Shown one piece after another: positions 42,282 through 50,984 of a DNA stretch of 64,000 bases (the first letter of the stretch is position 1; every line of letters begins with the position of its first letter). Where the stretch lies: contig CANPGM010000009.1 in the NCBI GenBank assembly GCA_947573605.1, forward strand, positions 1-64,000, in the 5' to 3' direction. The DNA is from an uncultured Roseburia sp. GTDB lineage: Bacteria; Bacillota; Clostridia; Lachnospirales; Lachnospiraceae. Position numbers and translations under genes: made by a program. Under the pieces are notes generated by a model that was given only the letters and a program-made list of their open reading frames with translations, made no database searches and was not told where the DNA came from.

Positions 42282-42971
42282 ATGTACAGTATACTGGTGT
42301 GTGACGATGAAAAAGATATTGTATCTGCCTTAAGAATTTACCTTACGGCAGACGGTTATCAGGTATATACGGCCTATAACGGAAAAGAAGCGGTTGAGAT
42401 ATTAAAGCAGGAAGAGATTCATCTTGTTTTAATGGATATTATGATGCCGGAAATGAACGGGATTACGGCGATGGTGAAAATCAGAGAACTCAGTAATGTG
42501 CCGGTGATTCTGCTTACTGCAAAAAGCGAGGATACGGATAAGGTTTTAGGATTAACCGTGGGGGCCGACGATTATGTAACAAAACCGTTTAATCCGGTAG
42601 AGGTTCAGGCGAGAGTAAAATCCCAGCTTCGCCGCTATATGCAGCTTGGAGGAGGCGCGGTCAAAAGTGATACGCTTGTAATAGGCGGAATAGAGTTAAA
42701 CGACCGTACAAAGGAAGTGACGTTGGACGGAGAAAAAGTATCGTTGACGCGCACCGAATACGATATTTTAAAGCTGTTAATGGAACATCCGGGTAAGGTA
42801 TTTTCCCCGAACCAGATTTATGAACTCGTCTGGAACGACAGTCCGTACGGTACGGAAAATACGGTCGCGGTACATATTCGTCATCTCAGGGAAAAAATAG
42901 AATATAATCCGGCTGAGCCGCGTTATCTGAAGGTGGTCTGGGGTCGGGGCTATAAGATGGAAGGGAAGTGA
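42282..42971 (+). CDS. OmpR-family response regulator
   Basis: About 229 residues. Receiver domain with VCDDEKD, phospho-acceptor Asp in LVLMDIMMPEMNG, LLTAKSED and ADDYVTKPF; the C-terminal winged helix shows LTRTEYDILKLLMEHPG and VAVHIRHLREKIEYNP. GAGAGGA before ATG 42282 sets the start. It is immediately followed by its kinase. Regulon unknown; no operator recognised. Confidence 0.95.
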   Translation: MYSILVCDDEKDIVSALRIYLTADGYQVYTAYNGKEAVEILKQEEIHLVLMDIMMPEMNGITAMVKIRELSNVPVILLTAKSEDTDKVLGLTVGADDYVTKPFNPVEVQARVKSQLRRYMQLGGGAVKSDTLVIGGIELNDRTKEVTLDGEKVSLTRTEYDILKLLMEHPGKVFSPNQIYELVWNDSPYGTENTVAVHIRHLREKIEYNPAEPRYLKVVWGRGYKMEGK

Positions 42972-42975
42972 TTGT

Positions 42976-45540
42976 TTGAAGCAAGTAAGAGGATCGCTTT
43001 GTGCGAAAATAGCTGCGTGGATATTGGCAGGTGTTTCAGTATTAGGGTTTGCTGCGGGTCTTTGTTTAATTGCGGTATTGCTTGAGTGGGACGTTTACAC
43101 AAAGACAAAAGAGGATATGACTGCGGATTTTTTTGAACGGTACAGCGACCGCTATTCGGCAATTGCGTTATATCAGATGGGAACGGGGGAAAACGAAGGA
43201 TATTTCGCTGATAAAAATTTCCGTTACGGTATTGTAAGGGCCGAGAACCTGGAAGAACTGCTAAAAATGGATCTAAATGCCGCGGATACATATGAAGAGC
43301 GGAATTTCAGCGGAAGTATTGATCCGGAGAAGGCGCATTTGTTTGCATTTGATTGCAGCGGCGCCATCGAAAGCTATTCGAATCAACCGGACAGTTTATG
43401 GGGACATTACTGGATCTCGGAAGCATACGGAAACGAGTCGATTGAGGCTTTCGTATACGACCGGTCCTCCGGTATTCTTTACAGCGAAACGGAAAAGAGT
43501 TATTATCCGGTTAAATATGTCTGCTTTGAGGCGGAAGTCTTGGATAATACGGATGATACGAACAAACGAATCGTATTATATTACCGATATGATGCAAAAA
43601 GGCGGACCTATTTCAGGGAGGAATTGACAGACTCGTTTCATGTTGAGATGACCGGGTCGGAAGACGAGGTGTTGCATGAGGAAATGGTTCTTGCTGTAAA
43701 TGAACGGATGGATACGCAAAATGACATGATTTTGCATATATTCTGCACAAATCAGATTGTAGAAGCGGAAAATTATGATGCATTTTTGCAGGGCATTGAG
43801 GCGTTGGAGCAGGATACAATGACGTTTTCGGACTTAGATGGAACGATTTTTGACGTTTCGAATTGGGAAAGTTCTGCAGAGCTTTTCACGGGAATCAGCA
43901 GCGTTTATGTTAATAACGGAGTAGAGGAAGCCGATTTAACGGAATCTGAAAAAACAATTTCAGACAGCGGCACGTATTGGATGGATTTGGATCTGATGAT
44001 GTATCATGAGGAAAGAGAAAGCGATATGCATTATGTACTTTCTTTTGTGAATCAGCCGTTAACGGAGACGGGAAGCTGGAATACCGATGATTTGTATGTA
44101 AAAACCATTCACCTGATGGAGTTTGTCTATTATATGCGTTATCGTGTGATCTGGATTACAGCGGCTTTCTTTCTGATTCTGCTTCTAAGCGTTTCCTTCC
44201 TTCTTTATTCGGCGGGAAATCGAAAGAATACGTCGGAAATATCGGTAAAATGGATAAATAAGATGCCGCTTGAAATAAATATGAGCGTTATTTCTATACT
44301 GATTTTAGTGTCGCTTTGGATTGATTATGAGATTGCGAATTTATATAACGGTGTAATTCACGGTTTCCGGCTGTTTAGCTTTTTACTTTTTTTGTTGTGT
44401 GGATTTTATCTTCTGCTTGCTTTCGCAATGGATCTGGCTGTGCGGATCAAATGTGGTAAGTGGTGGAGAACAACAATTTTATATCGGTGTTATTGTTTTC
44501 TGGTTCGGACGGGAAGATTTTTTCAAAGTCATTTTAGTCTGCTTTGGAAGCTTGTGCTTGGATTTGCGGTTTTATTATTCCTGGAATTTGTGAGTATTAT
44601 ATTCATGTATAACAGAGGCCCCGCCGGGATTTTGCTTTGGATACTGTTAAAAGCCGCCGTTTTGGCGCTGCTGTTAAAATGCGCCGGTGAAATGCTCCGG
44701 TTAAAAGAAGCCGGAGAACATATAGCTGCCGGGGATCTGCAGTATCAGGCGGATACTTCTAAAATGATGTTTGATTTTAAAAAGCATGGGGAAAATCTCA
44801 ACAGTGTAAATGTCGGATTGTCTAAAGCGGTAAATGAAAAGATCAAAAGCGAGCGGTTCAAAACAGAGTTGATTACAAATGTATCGCATGATATTAAAAC
44901 TCCGCTTACTTCAATTATTAATTATGTAGATCTGTTAAAAAAAGAGGAATTGGAAAACGAAACGTTACAGGAATATATAGAAGTTCTGGATCGTCAGTCC
45001 AATCGTCTGAAAAAATTGATTGAAGACCTGATGGAAGCTTCAAAAGCTTCGACCGGAAACTTGGAGGTGACGTTGGAAAAATTAGAGGCAGGCGTCTTTA
45101 TGGTTCAGACTGTCGGAGAATTTGAGGAAAAGACAAAAGAATTGAATCTTGATTTAATAATTAAAAAGCCGGAAGAGCCGATATATATCCTTGCGGACGG
45201 CAGGCATTTCTGGCGGGTGATTGATAATTTGATGAATAACATTTGTAAGTATGCACAACCGTACACCAGAGTCTATATTGATCTTGACAGGAAGGAAGAG
45301 AAGGCGGGAATTACCTTCCGCAATACTTCGAAGTTTCCGCTGAATATTAGCAGCGACGAGTTGATGGAACGGTTTGTAAGAGGAGACAGTTCCAGAAATA
45401 CGGAAGGGAACGGATTGGGACTTTCTATTGCGGGGAGCCTGATGGAACTGATGCACGGAGAATTTGAGCTGGTAGTAGACGGAGATTTGTTTAAGGTGAT
45501 TCTCACATTTGAAGTATTGAAAGAGGAAGAGCCTGCGTAG
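42976..45540 (+). CDS. Large sensor histidine kinase
   Basis: 854 residues. One N-terminal membrane segment (about 14-38), an extracellular domain of about 340 residues, a segment near 390-410, then a block of further membrane segments to about 565. HisKA with the phospho-accepting His in TNVSHDIKTPLTSI near 640, and the ATPase domain with RVIDNLMNNICKYA and GNGLGLSIAGSLMEL. The start is TTG 42976, four bases after the regulator stop, with GGAAG upstream. The extra membrane block resembles other Lachnospiraceae VanS-like kinases; the signal is unknown. Confidence 0.92.
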   Translation: MKQVRGSLCAKIAAWILAGVSVLGFAAGLCLIAVLLEWDVYTKTKEDMTADFFERYSDRYSAIALYQMGTGENEGYFADKNFRYGIVRAENLEELLKMDLNAADTYEERNFSGSIDPEKAHLFAFDCSGAIESYSNQPDSLWGHYWISEAYGNESIEAFVYDRSSGILYSETEKSYYPVKYVCFEAEVLDNTDDTNKRIVLYYRYDAKRRTYFREELTDSFHVEMTGSEDEVLHEEMVLAVNERMDTQNDMILHIFCTNQIVEAENYDAFLQGIEALEQDTMTFSDLDGTIFDVSNWESSAELFTGISSVYVNNGVEEADLTESEKTISDSGTYWMDLDLMMYHEERESDMHYVLSFVNQPLTETGSWNTDDLYVKTIHLMEFVYYMRYRVIWITAAFFLILLLSVSFLLYSAGNRKNTSEISVKWINKMPLEINMSVISILILVSLWIDYEIANLYNGVIHGFRLFSFLLFLLCGFYLLLAFAMDLAVRIKCGKWWRTTILYRCYCFLVRTGRFFQSHFSLLWKLVLGFAVLLFLEFVSIIFMYNRGPAGILLWILLKAAVLALLLKCAGEMLRLKEAGEHIAAGDLQYQADTSKMMFDFKKHGENLNSVNVGLSKAVNEKIKSERFKTELITNVSHDIKTPLTSIINYVDLLKKEELENETLQEYIEVLDRQSNRLKKLIEDLMEASKASTGNLEVTLEKLEAGVFMVQTVGEFEEKTKELNLDLIIKKPEEPIYILADGRHFWRVIDNLMNNICKYAQPYTRVYIDLDRKEEKAGITFRNTSKFPLNISSDELMERFVRGDSSRNTEGNGLGLSIAGSLMELMHGEFELVVDGDLFKVILTFEVLKEEEPA

Positions 45541-45557
45541 AGAATCATGAAACGATA

Positions 45558-45584
45558 AAGAGGCAGCCGCAACGGCTGCCTCTT
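45558..45584. terminator. Hairpin between convergent genes
   Basis: Perfect 12-pair stem AAGAGGCAGCCG / CGGCTGCCTCTT with a three-base loop. The tails are only moderately T-rich on either strand, so it may serve both convergent transcripts weakly. Confidence 0.7.
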
Positions 45585-45629
45585 AAAAGCGAGAAAAGTT
45601 ATATACTTACGTCGGCAAAGACACTGATG

Positions 45630-46103
45630 TCAGCCTTTCTTCGATTTCTGCTCTGACGAGTTGTCTTTTTCCTTTGCAGTATCGGGTGCCTGGGCCGATT
45701 TTCCGGCGTTTGGCGCAGCGGGCGTATTTGTCGTCGTGGACGATGTCATGGTGCATCGGCCGTCAAAACATGCATCCTCGTCTACTACAAGTGATTTTGC
45801 AACAATGTTGCCGATCAGCTTTCCGGTGGAGAGAATTTCTATTTTTCCGCTGACGTTGACGTCTCCTTCTACTTTGCCGGAAATAATCACACTTTCCGCC
45901 GTAATATTCCCTTTAATCTGTCCTTCTGCACCGATAATCATTTTTCTTTCACAAGTACAGTTGCCGTTAATTGTGCCGTCTACGCGGACCGTTTCAGGGG
46001 AGGTGATATTACCGTTAAATACGGTTCCCTCGCCGATTAATGTGCTGACTCTTGTTTTTGAGTCTTCTACATATGTAGCTGGTTTTCCTTTTCCTAACAT
46101 CAC
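45630..46103 (-). CDS. Bactofilin (polymer-forming cytoskeletal protein)
   Basis: 157 residues. The centre (about 25-115) is the bactofilin beta-helix: TLIGEGTVFNGNITSPETVR, DGTINGNCTC, IGAEGQIKGNITAESVIISG, KVEGDVNVSGKIEIL. The C-terminal 40 residues are a disordered Thr/Ala/Lys-rich tail. Bactofilins self-assemble into membrane-associated filaments that position cell-wall enzymes. It is encoded 82 bases after a LytM-fold protein, the partnership seen in several bacteria. Confidence 0.92.
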   Translation of the reverse strand: MMLGKGKPATYVEDSKTRVSTLIGEGTVFNGNITSPETVRVDGTINGNCTCERKMIIGAEGQIKGNITAESVIISGKVEGDVNVSGKIEILSTGKLIGNIVAKSLVVDEDACFDGRCTMTSSTTTNTPAAPNAGKSAQAPDTAKEKDNSSEQKSKKG

Positions 46104-46185
46104 TAAATCTCCTTTTCTTTTTGAATTAAGCGGGCAAAACCCGCAAAACCTTCTTTCGCGTTTCGGATACAGAAAGGAAAGCGCG

Positions 46186-46941
46186 TTATCCCTTCGCTTT
46201 TATAATAGAAAGCGGGTCGATCGGGGTTCCCTCATATACGATCTGATAATCGAGTTCCGTATCGTCAGAGGTAACGGTACATAAAATAGCCCCGGAAAGA
46301 ACCTGGGCGCCTTCCTCTAACTGCATCTGTGCATTTTTACGGCACATATAACGAGTAACATAGCCGTTTGCATGTGTGACTTCAATAATAAGCGGGTATG
46401 TATCGTCGGAACCGACGGAGCTGACCGTACCGTCTCCGGCTGCGACAATATGTCCGTCCGATTGAACGTTAATGGCAAGGTAGGGCTGCTCATCGGAATA
46501 TGTGGTTGTCATAATACCGGAACCCGCGCAGGGATAACGGCTCGGAATCTGGGAATCTGCTTCTTTTTCCGCTTCTGCAGCCGCTTCCAGTTCCGCTTTC
46601 TGTTCTGCGTCTGCGATTGTCTGCTGCAGCGATTCGATTTCCGAAGAAAGAGTTTGATTTTCATTGCTTAAAGTCTCTTTCTCCGCTTCCAATTCCATTA
46701 CCCTTGCCGTTTGTGTCTCAAGCTGTGCCTGCAGGGCGTTTTGACGGTTTTGTTCGGTCGAAACGCGATAAATCAGAAAGCCGAGCAAAATGAACAAGAT
46801 AGGCAGGAAAGTAATAAGGAACACGCGGACAAAGGTCAGCGAAACGTGGAATTGCTTACTGCTTTGCCCCATATTGGAAATCAGAAGGATGGAAAAAGAT
46901 TCCTTATGTTTATGCCTTTGCTGTTTCATACGGATATCCAT
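46186..46941 (-). CDS. Membrane-anchored LytM/M23-fold protein, catalytically degenerate
   Basis: 251 residues. A short cytosolic N-terminus, one membrane segment (about 33-55), a coiled coil (60-125) and a C-terminal M23/LytM fold. The zinc ligands are missing: YSDEQPYLAINVQ replaces the HxGxD motif and LDYQIVYEG the HxH motif. It is the likely partner of the bactofilin encoded next, acting as a scaffold or regulator of a real hydrolase rather than cutting peptidoglycan. A hairpin GCCGCC-TTTACC-GGCGGC lies right at the ribosome site. Confidence 0.85.
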   Translation of the reverse strand: MDIRMKQQRHKHKESFSILLISNMGQSSKQFHVSLTFVRVFLITFLPILFILLGFLIYRVSTEQNRQNALQAQLETQTARVMELEAEKETLSNENQTLSSEIESLQQTIADAEQKAELEAAAEAEKEADSQIPSRYPCAGSGIMTTTYSDEQPYLAINVQSDGHIVAAGDGTVSSVGSDDTYPLIIEVTHANGYVTRYMCRKNAQMQLEEGAQVLSGAILCTVTSDDTELDYQIVYEGTPIDPLSIIKAKG

Positions 46942-47192
46942 TCCGCCGCCGGTAAAGGCGGCATTTTCATTATTATTATAGAAATGAGTATCGTCAGTCG
47001 ATTCGTTTTACAACGGCGGACATAAAAAGAACTTTTGTCTGCCGGAGCAGAACAGACCGATAGGACGGATACGTATCAATTTTAACACAAAAAACAGAAA
47101 AGTCAATTTGAGAAATTACTTTAAGGGCGGATTTAACAGGTAATATATGGCAGAGCGGGCGTTTGTCCTGGTTTTTGACACATGGGAAATGC

Positions 47193-47221
47193 TTGACCGT
47201 AAGTGGAAAAAATATTATAAT
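47193..47221 (+). promoter_or_regulatory. Sigma-A promoter of the second chemoreceptor
   Basis: TTGACC at 47193-47198, 17-base spacer, TATAAT at 47216-47221, 50 bases before the start. The remainder of the 330-base divergent region (46942-47271) holds nothing else recognisable. Confidence 0.8.
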
Positions 47222-47271
47222 TATGGTTATTAAATATTGGGAGATAGACAATAAAAAGCAGGAGGGGACAA

Positions 47272-49014
47272 ATGATGATGTTTTTCAAAAACTTAAGTAT
47301 CCGTTTCAAGATTTTGATTCCGGTTACGGTTCTCGGATGTCTGATGCTGATACTTGGATTCACAAGTTTGCAGACTGCCGGACAGCTTATGGAGGCCAGC
47401 GAGGCGATTTCCGGTAACTTTGCAGTGAGAATCGAGCAGTTCGGCGATGTAAACGCATCGTATCAGACCTTGCGCCGGGTAGCTTTCGCGCACATTGTCG
47501 CTTCGGACGATAAGGAGCTTCAGCATACGCTGGAACAGGAAGCGACAGAGTTAAAGGATGAACTTGACGTCTTATTTGACGAAATTGAAAATTCTCTGGC
47601 TTCGGATGAGGGAAAGCAGAGTTTTAAAGAACTTCGGAATGATTATGAAGCTTATCTTGTCATATACGAACAGATTTTAAAGTACAGCGCCGGGGGACAG
47701 CGTGAGGAAGCCGTACAATTGGCGAATAAGGATTTAAAGGAAGCAGGTACGGCGCTTACGGCAAAACTGGACGCGATGTGCGATTTGAATAATACAAGTA
47801 TGAATGCGGCTGTAGAGGCACAGAAGGGGGTTTACCAGCGGGTAACGCGAACGATTATTATTCTTTTGGTACTTGGCATCGTAGTTCTTCTCTTTGTCGT
47901 ATGGGTATGCTGGAAGTGGGCATGCAAGCGTTTGATTAACATCAATGCACAGCTTCGCGACGTAATTGCAACGATCGATGCCGGCCAGGGGGACCTGACA
48001 AAGCGCGTACAGTGCTTCTGTACGGATGAAATCGGTACGCTTGCGGCAGGAATCAATACCTTTATCGAGACGCTTCAGAATATTATGGGGCAGATTACCA
48101 CAAGCTCCGGACAGCTTGGAACAATTGTCAACCTGGTGTCTTCTAAAGTATCTACGGCGAACGATAACTCCTGCGATATTTCTTCCGTTATGGAGGAATT
48201 ATCCGCATCAATGGAAGAGATTTCCTCAACGCTGACAGATATCAAGGAAAATGTCGGCGTGGTGGATCAGAATATTGTAGAACTCTCCGATGCTTCACAG
48301 GGACTGTATGATTATGCGAACGAGATGCAGAAACGAGCAAAAGGACTGGAGCAGAATGCAGTTGACAATAAGCAGCATACCAATGACGTAATTAACGGAA
48401 TTATCAATCAGCTCAATGAGGCGATTGAGAGCAGCAGAAGCGTTGACCGTGTCAACGATTTGACAAACGAGATTTTAAGTATTTCCAACCAAACGAACCT
48501 TTTGTCTTTGAACGCGTCAATCGAGGCGGCGAGAGCCGGAGAGGCAGGGCGCGGATTTGCTGTAGTAGCCGATGAAATCAGCCAGCTTGCCAATTCGAGC
48601 AGGGAGGCGGCAAACAATATTCAGACCATTAATAATATGGTAATTGAGGCGGTAAAAGAATTGACTGCAAGCGCCGATTCAATCGTAACATACATAAATG
48701 AAAATATTCTTCCGGATTACGAAGGCTTTGTAGATGCCGGAAAGCAGTATAACGAAGACGCAATACATGTAAATGAGATTGTTACGCGTTTCAATGAAAT
48801 GTCAGTCAACTTAAAGCAGCTTATGTCAAGTATCACGGTAGCCATTGACGGCATTAATACTGCGGTAGACGAGAGTGCAAACGGAACGACGCGAGTAGCT
48901 TCGAATACTTCCGATTTGGTGAGAGATATCGGAGAAATTGCGGATGCAATGAACGATAACAGACAGATTGCGGGAAGCCTGACCGACGAGGCCGACCGGT
49001 TTGTCAGTCTGTAA
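47272..49014 (+). CDS. Methyl-accepting chemotaxis protein with four-helix-bundle sensor
   Basis: 580 residues. Membrane segment at about 13-35, external helical domain of about 150 residues resembling the 4HB_MCP sensor fold, a second segment near 195-215, HAMP (about 217-270), and a signalling domain with hairpin [20 protein letters not shown] and [20 protein letters not shown] precedes the start. No chemotaxis operon lies in the window, so it is an orphan receptor. A terminator follows. Confidence 0.93.
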   Translation: MMMFFKNLSIRFKILIPVTVLGCLMLILGFTSLQTAGQLMEASEAISGNFAVRIEQFGDVNASYQTLRRVAFAHIVASDDKELQHTLEQEATELKDELDVLFDEIENSLASDEGKQSFKELRNDYEAYLVIYEQILKYSAGGQREEAVQLANKDLKEAGTALTAKLDAMCDLNNTSMNAAVEAQKGVYQRVTRTIIILLVLGIVVLLFVVWVCWKWACKRLININAQLRDVIATIDAGQGDLTKRVQCFCTDEIGTLAAGINTFIETLQNIMGQITTSSGQLGTIVNLVSSKVSTANDNSCDISSVMEELSASMEEISSTLTDIKENVGVVDQNIVELSDASQGLYDYANEMQKRAKGLEQNAVDNKQHTNDVINGIINQLNEAIESSRSVDRVNDLTNEILSISNQTNLLSLNASIEAARAGEAGRGFAVVADEISQLANSSREAANNIQTINNMVIEAVKELTASADSIVTYINENILPDYEGFVDAGKQYNEDAIHVNEIVTRFNEMSVNLKQLMSSITVAIDGINTAVDESANGTTRVASNTSDLVRDIGEIADAMNDNRQIAGSLTDEADRFVSL

Positions 49015-49034
49015 ATAAAACTTAACAAACGAAT

Positions 49035-49077
49035 AAAAACAGGCAGTCGTATTTTAAAAATGCGGGTGCCTGTTTTT
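49035..49077 (+). terminator. Intrinsic terminator after the chemoreceptor
   Basis: AAAAACAGGCA pairs with TGCCTGTTTTT; A/T-rich loop with a further stem inside. Confidence 0.8.
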
Positions 49078-49217
49078 GCTTCATCGTCAATCCACAGAAG
49101 TACCCGTCTATAGAATTTGCGCAAAAGTACGATGTAAAGTGCGAATTGATAATGAGTATGAAATAAATAGTGATTTGTAGAAATTACGGTTTTAGTAAAA
49201 GAAAAAGGAATTTTGAA

Positions 49218-49553
49218 ATGATTCTCAGAGAATATCAATCAACAGATTGCAAAGAATTGGCAGAACTTTTTTATTCTACAGTAGTTGATGCCGACATTAT
49301 TGCAGGATTTGGGGATATAGATAAAACAGGTTATTTTGACCGCTTATTTGTTCATCCGGATTATCAGGGAAAAGGAATTGCTACCGCTATATGCAATCGG
49401 TTAGAGTTGGCAGTTCAAGAGAACATTGTTACGTATGCTTCTATTACAGCAAGACCTTTTTTTGAAAAAAGAGGATATGAGGTTGTGAAAGAACAGCAAG
49501 TTGAGCGACAGGGAATTTACCTTACAAATTATGTAATGATAAAAAAGCGATAA
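49218..49553 (+). CDS. GNAT-family acetyltransferase with internal deletion
   Basis: 112 residues. The C-terminal part is intact: GFGDIDKTGYFDRLFVHPDYQGKGIATAIC (acetyl-CoA motif HPDYQGKGIA) and ASITARPFFEKRGYEVVKEQ. The N-terminal part, REYQSTDCKELAELFYSTV, is also family-like, but the two are joined with only a few residues between; full-length relatives of this type have about 35-40 more residues here. I infer an in-frame deletion that removes part of the acceptor-substrate region. AAAGGA before ATG 49218 sets the start. Lower GC than the neighbours. Confidence 0.7.
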   Translation: MILREYQSTDCKELAELFYSTVVDADIIAGFGDIDKTGYFDRLFVHPDYQGKGIATAICNRLELAVQENIVTYASITARPFFEKRGYEVVKEQQVERQGIYLTNYVMIKKR

Positions 49554-49583
49554 ATTCCTCTTTGTCAGACACAACCGCTTGCA

Positions 49584-49622
49584 CAAAAATAAGGGTATGT
49601 CAGATTGCTCCAACATACCCCT
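49584..49622 (-). terminator. Intrinsic terminator after rubrerythrin
   Basis: On the minus strand AGGGGTATGT pairs with ACATACCCT and is followed by TATTTTTG. Confidence 0.75.
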
Positions 49623-49658
49623 AAATCTTCAAAAAGGTCGAATTTACGGCATTTCTTC

Positions 49659-50201
49659 TTAGCCAAAGTATCTCTTTAACAGACCCTCAAATGCCTTGCC
49701 ATGACGAGCCTCGTCACGAGCCATTTCATGTACGGTATCATGGATTGCATCCAGATTTGCAGCTTTTGCTCTTTTAGCAAGGTCAACTTTTCCGCCTGTA
49801 GCGCCGTTCTCGGCATCTACTCTCATCTCAAGATTCTTCTTTGTGCTGTCTGTTACAACTTCACCGAGCAGTTCGGCAAACTTTGCAGCGTGCTCAGCCT
49901 CTTCCCATGCGGCTTTTTCATAATATAAACCGATTTCCGGATAGCCTTCGCGATGTGCAACGCGTGCCATAGCAAGATACATTCCGACTTCGGAGCATTC
50001 ACCCTCGAAATTTGCTCTTAAATCCGCAATGATATCTTCGCTGACGCCCTGTGCAACGCCTACCACATGCTCTGCAGCCCATTCTCTTTCACCGGTCTGC
50101 TCTTTAAACTTCTCTGCCGGAGCCTTACATACCGGACATGCTGCCGGAGCGGCATCTCCTTCATAAACATAACCACATACTGTACATACAAATTTAGACA
50201 T
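49659..50201 (-). CDS. Reverse rubrerythrin
   Basis: 180 residues. The N-terminus is a rubredoxin-like domain ([21 protein letters not shown], four Cys for one iron), followed by a ferritin-like diiron domain with [24 protein letters not shown] and DEARHGKAF. The rubredoxin-first order defines reverse rubrerythrin, an NADH-linked peroxide and oxygen reductase of Clostridia. ATG 50201 fits the rubredoxin start; the frame opens at 50243 inside the operator. It is next to perR and has a PerR-box-like site. Confidence 0.93.
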   Translation of the reverse strand: MSKFVCTVCGYVYEGDAAPAACPVCKAPAEKFKEQTGEREWAAEHVVGVAQGVSEDIIADLRANFEGECSEVGMYLAMARVAHREGYPEIGLYYEKAAWEEAEHAAKFAELLGEVVTDSTKKNLEMRVDAENGATGGKVDLAKRAKAANLDAIHDTVHEMARDEARHGKAFEGLLKRYFG

Positions 50202-50234
50202 TGTTTTATTCTCCTTTAAAATTATTTTAGAAAT

Positions 50235-50247
50235 AGTAACCATTACT
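50235..50247. promoter_or_regulatory. PerR-box-like operator before rubrerythrin
   Basis: AGTAACCATTACT, nearly a perfect 13-base dyad, 34 bases upstream of the rubrerythrin start. A closely related site (AATAACTATTACT) lies before the perR gene. Confidence 0.6.
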
Positions 50248-50303
50248 GATATTAAATGATTTTCAAAAGAAAGTCAATATAGTTTTTGAATTTTATAATT
50301 ATT

Positions 50304-50696
50304 TTATACATTTTTTCTTTCTTTCAAACAATCGGGACAATTACCGTAAAAATAGGCGATATGCCCGTCGATTTCTCCATTAAATCCCTGTGCTGCAAGA
50401 ACATTGATATGATCCATATCGTTCATCTTTAAATCAAGGACGCAGCCGCATTTTTTACAGATAAAATGATAGTGCGGGGCGACGGTTCCGTCGTAACGGT
50501 CCGGTCCGATACCGGTGGAAAGCTTTCGGATTTCACCGAGTTCGGAAAGCAGCGACAGGTTTCGGTAAACCGTTCCAAGACTGATATTCGGGATGTTTTC
50601 TTTTATTCCGAGGTAAACCGTTTCTGCGGTAGGGTGGTCATGACGGCTTTTAAGAAAATCCCGGATGGCTTCTCTCTGCCTGCTGTATTTTGACAT
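50304..50696 (-). CDS. perR: Fur-family peroxide/metal regulator, PerR-like
   Basis: 130 residues. Fur fold: winged helix with HPTAETVYLGIKENIPNISLGTVYRNLSLL and the metal-binding half APHYHFICKKCGCVLDL with CPDC near the C-terminus (structural zinc). The link with rubrerythrin and shared operator-like sites point to PerR, which senses H2O2 through metal-catalysed oxidation and derepresses peroxide defences. Fur or Zur identity cannot be excluded from sequence alone. Confidence 0.85.
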   Translation of the reverse strand: MSKYSRQREAIRDFLKSRHDHPTAETVYLGIKENIPNISLGTVYRNLSLLSELGEIRKLSTGIGPDRYDGTVAPHYHFICKKCGCVLDLKMNDMDHINVLAAQGFNGEIDGHIAYFYGNCPDCLKERKNV

Positions 50697-50714
50697 AAAA
50701 ATTATCCTTTCATA

Positions 50715-50731
50715 ATAATAACTATTACTAT
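50715..50731. promoter_or_regulatory. PerR-box-like operator before perR
   Basis: AATAACTATTACT at 50717-50729 within an A/T-rich stretch, 20 bases upstream of the perR start, matching the rubrerythrin site at 11 of 13 positions. Suggests autoregulation. Confidence 0.55.
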
Positions 50732-50984
50732 TTTAATATATAGGAAGCCCATCTTTTTGTCAACGGAAAATACTGGTACTTTTCAGGCGTTATCCCGCCT
50801 GCAAAAACGCTTAAAGCAAAGCTTCATTCCCATGAAAGCCGTAAATAGACGTTGAAATCCGGCAGGTATGCCCCTGCATCATAGTTTTTTGCAATAATGA
50901 AACTTTTAGAGACAATAGTATGCATAAATATAAAGCTGACGAATATAGATAACAGTAAAGCGAATAAAAGTCTGGAGTGTCCAA

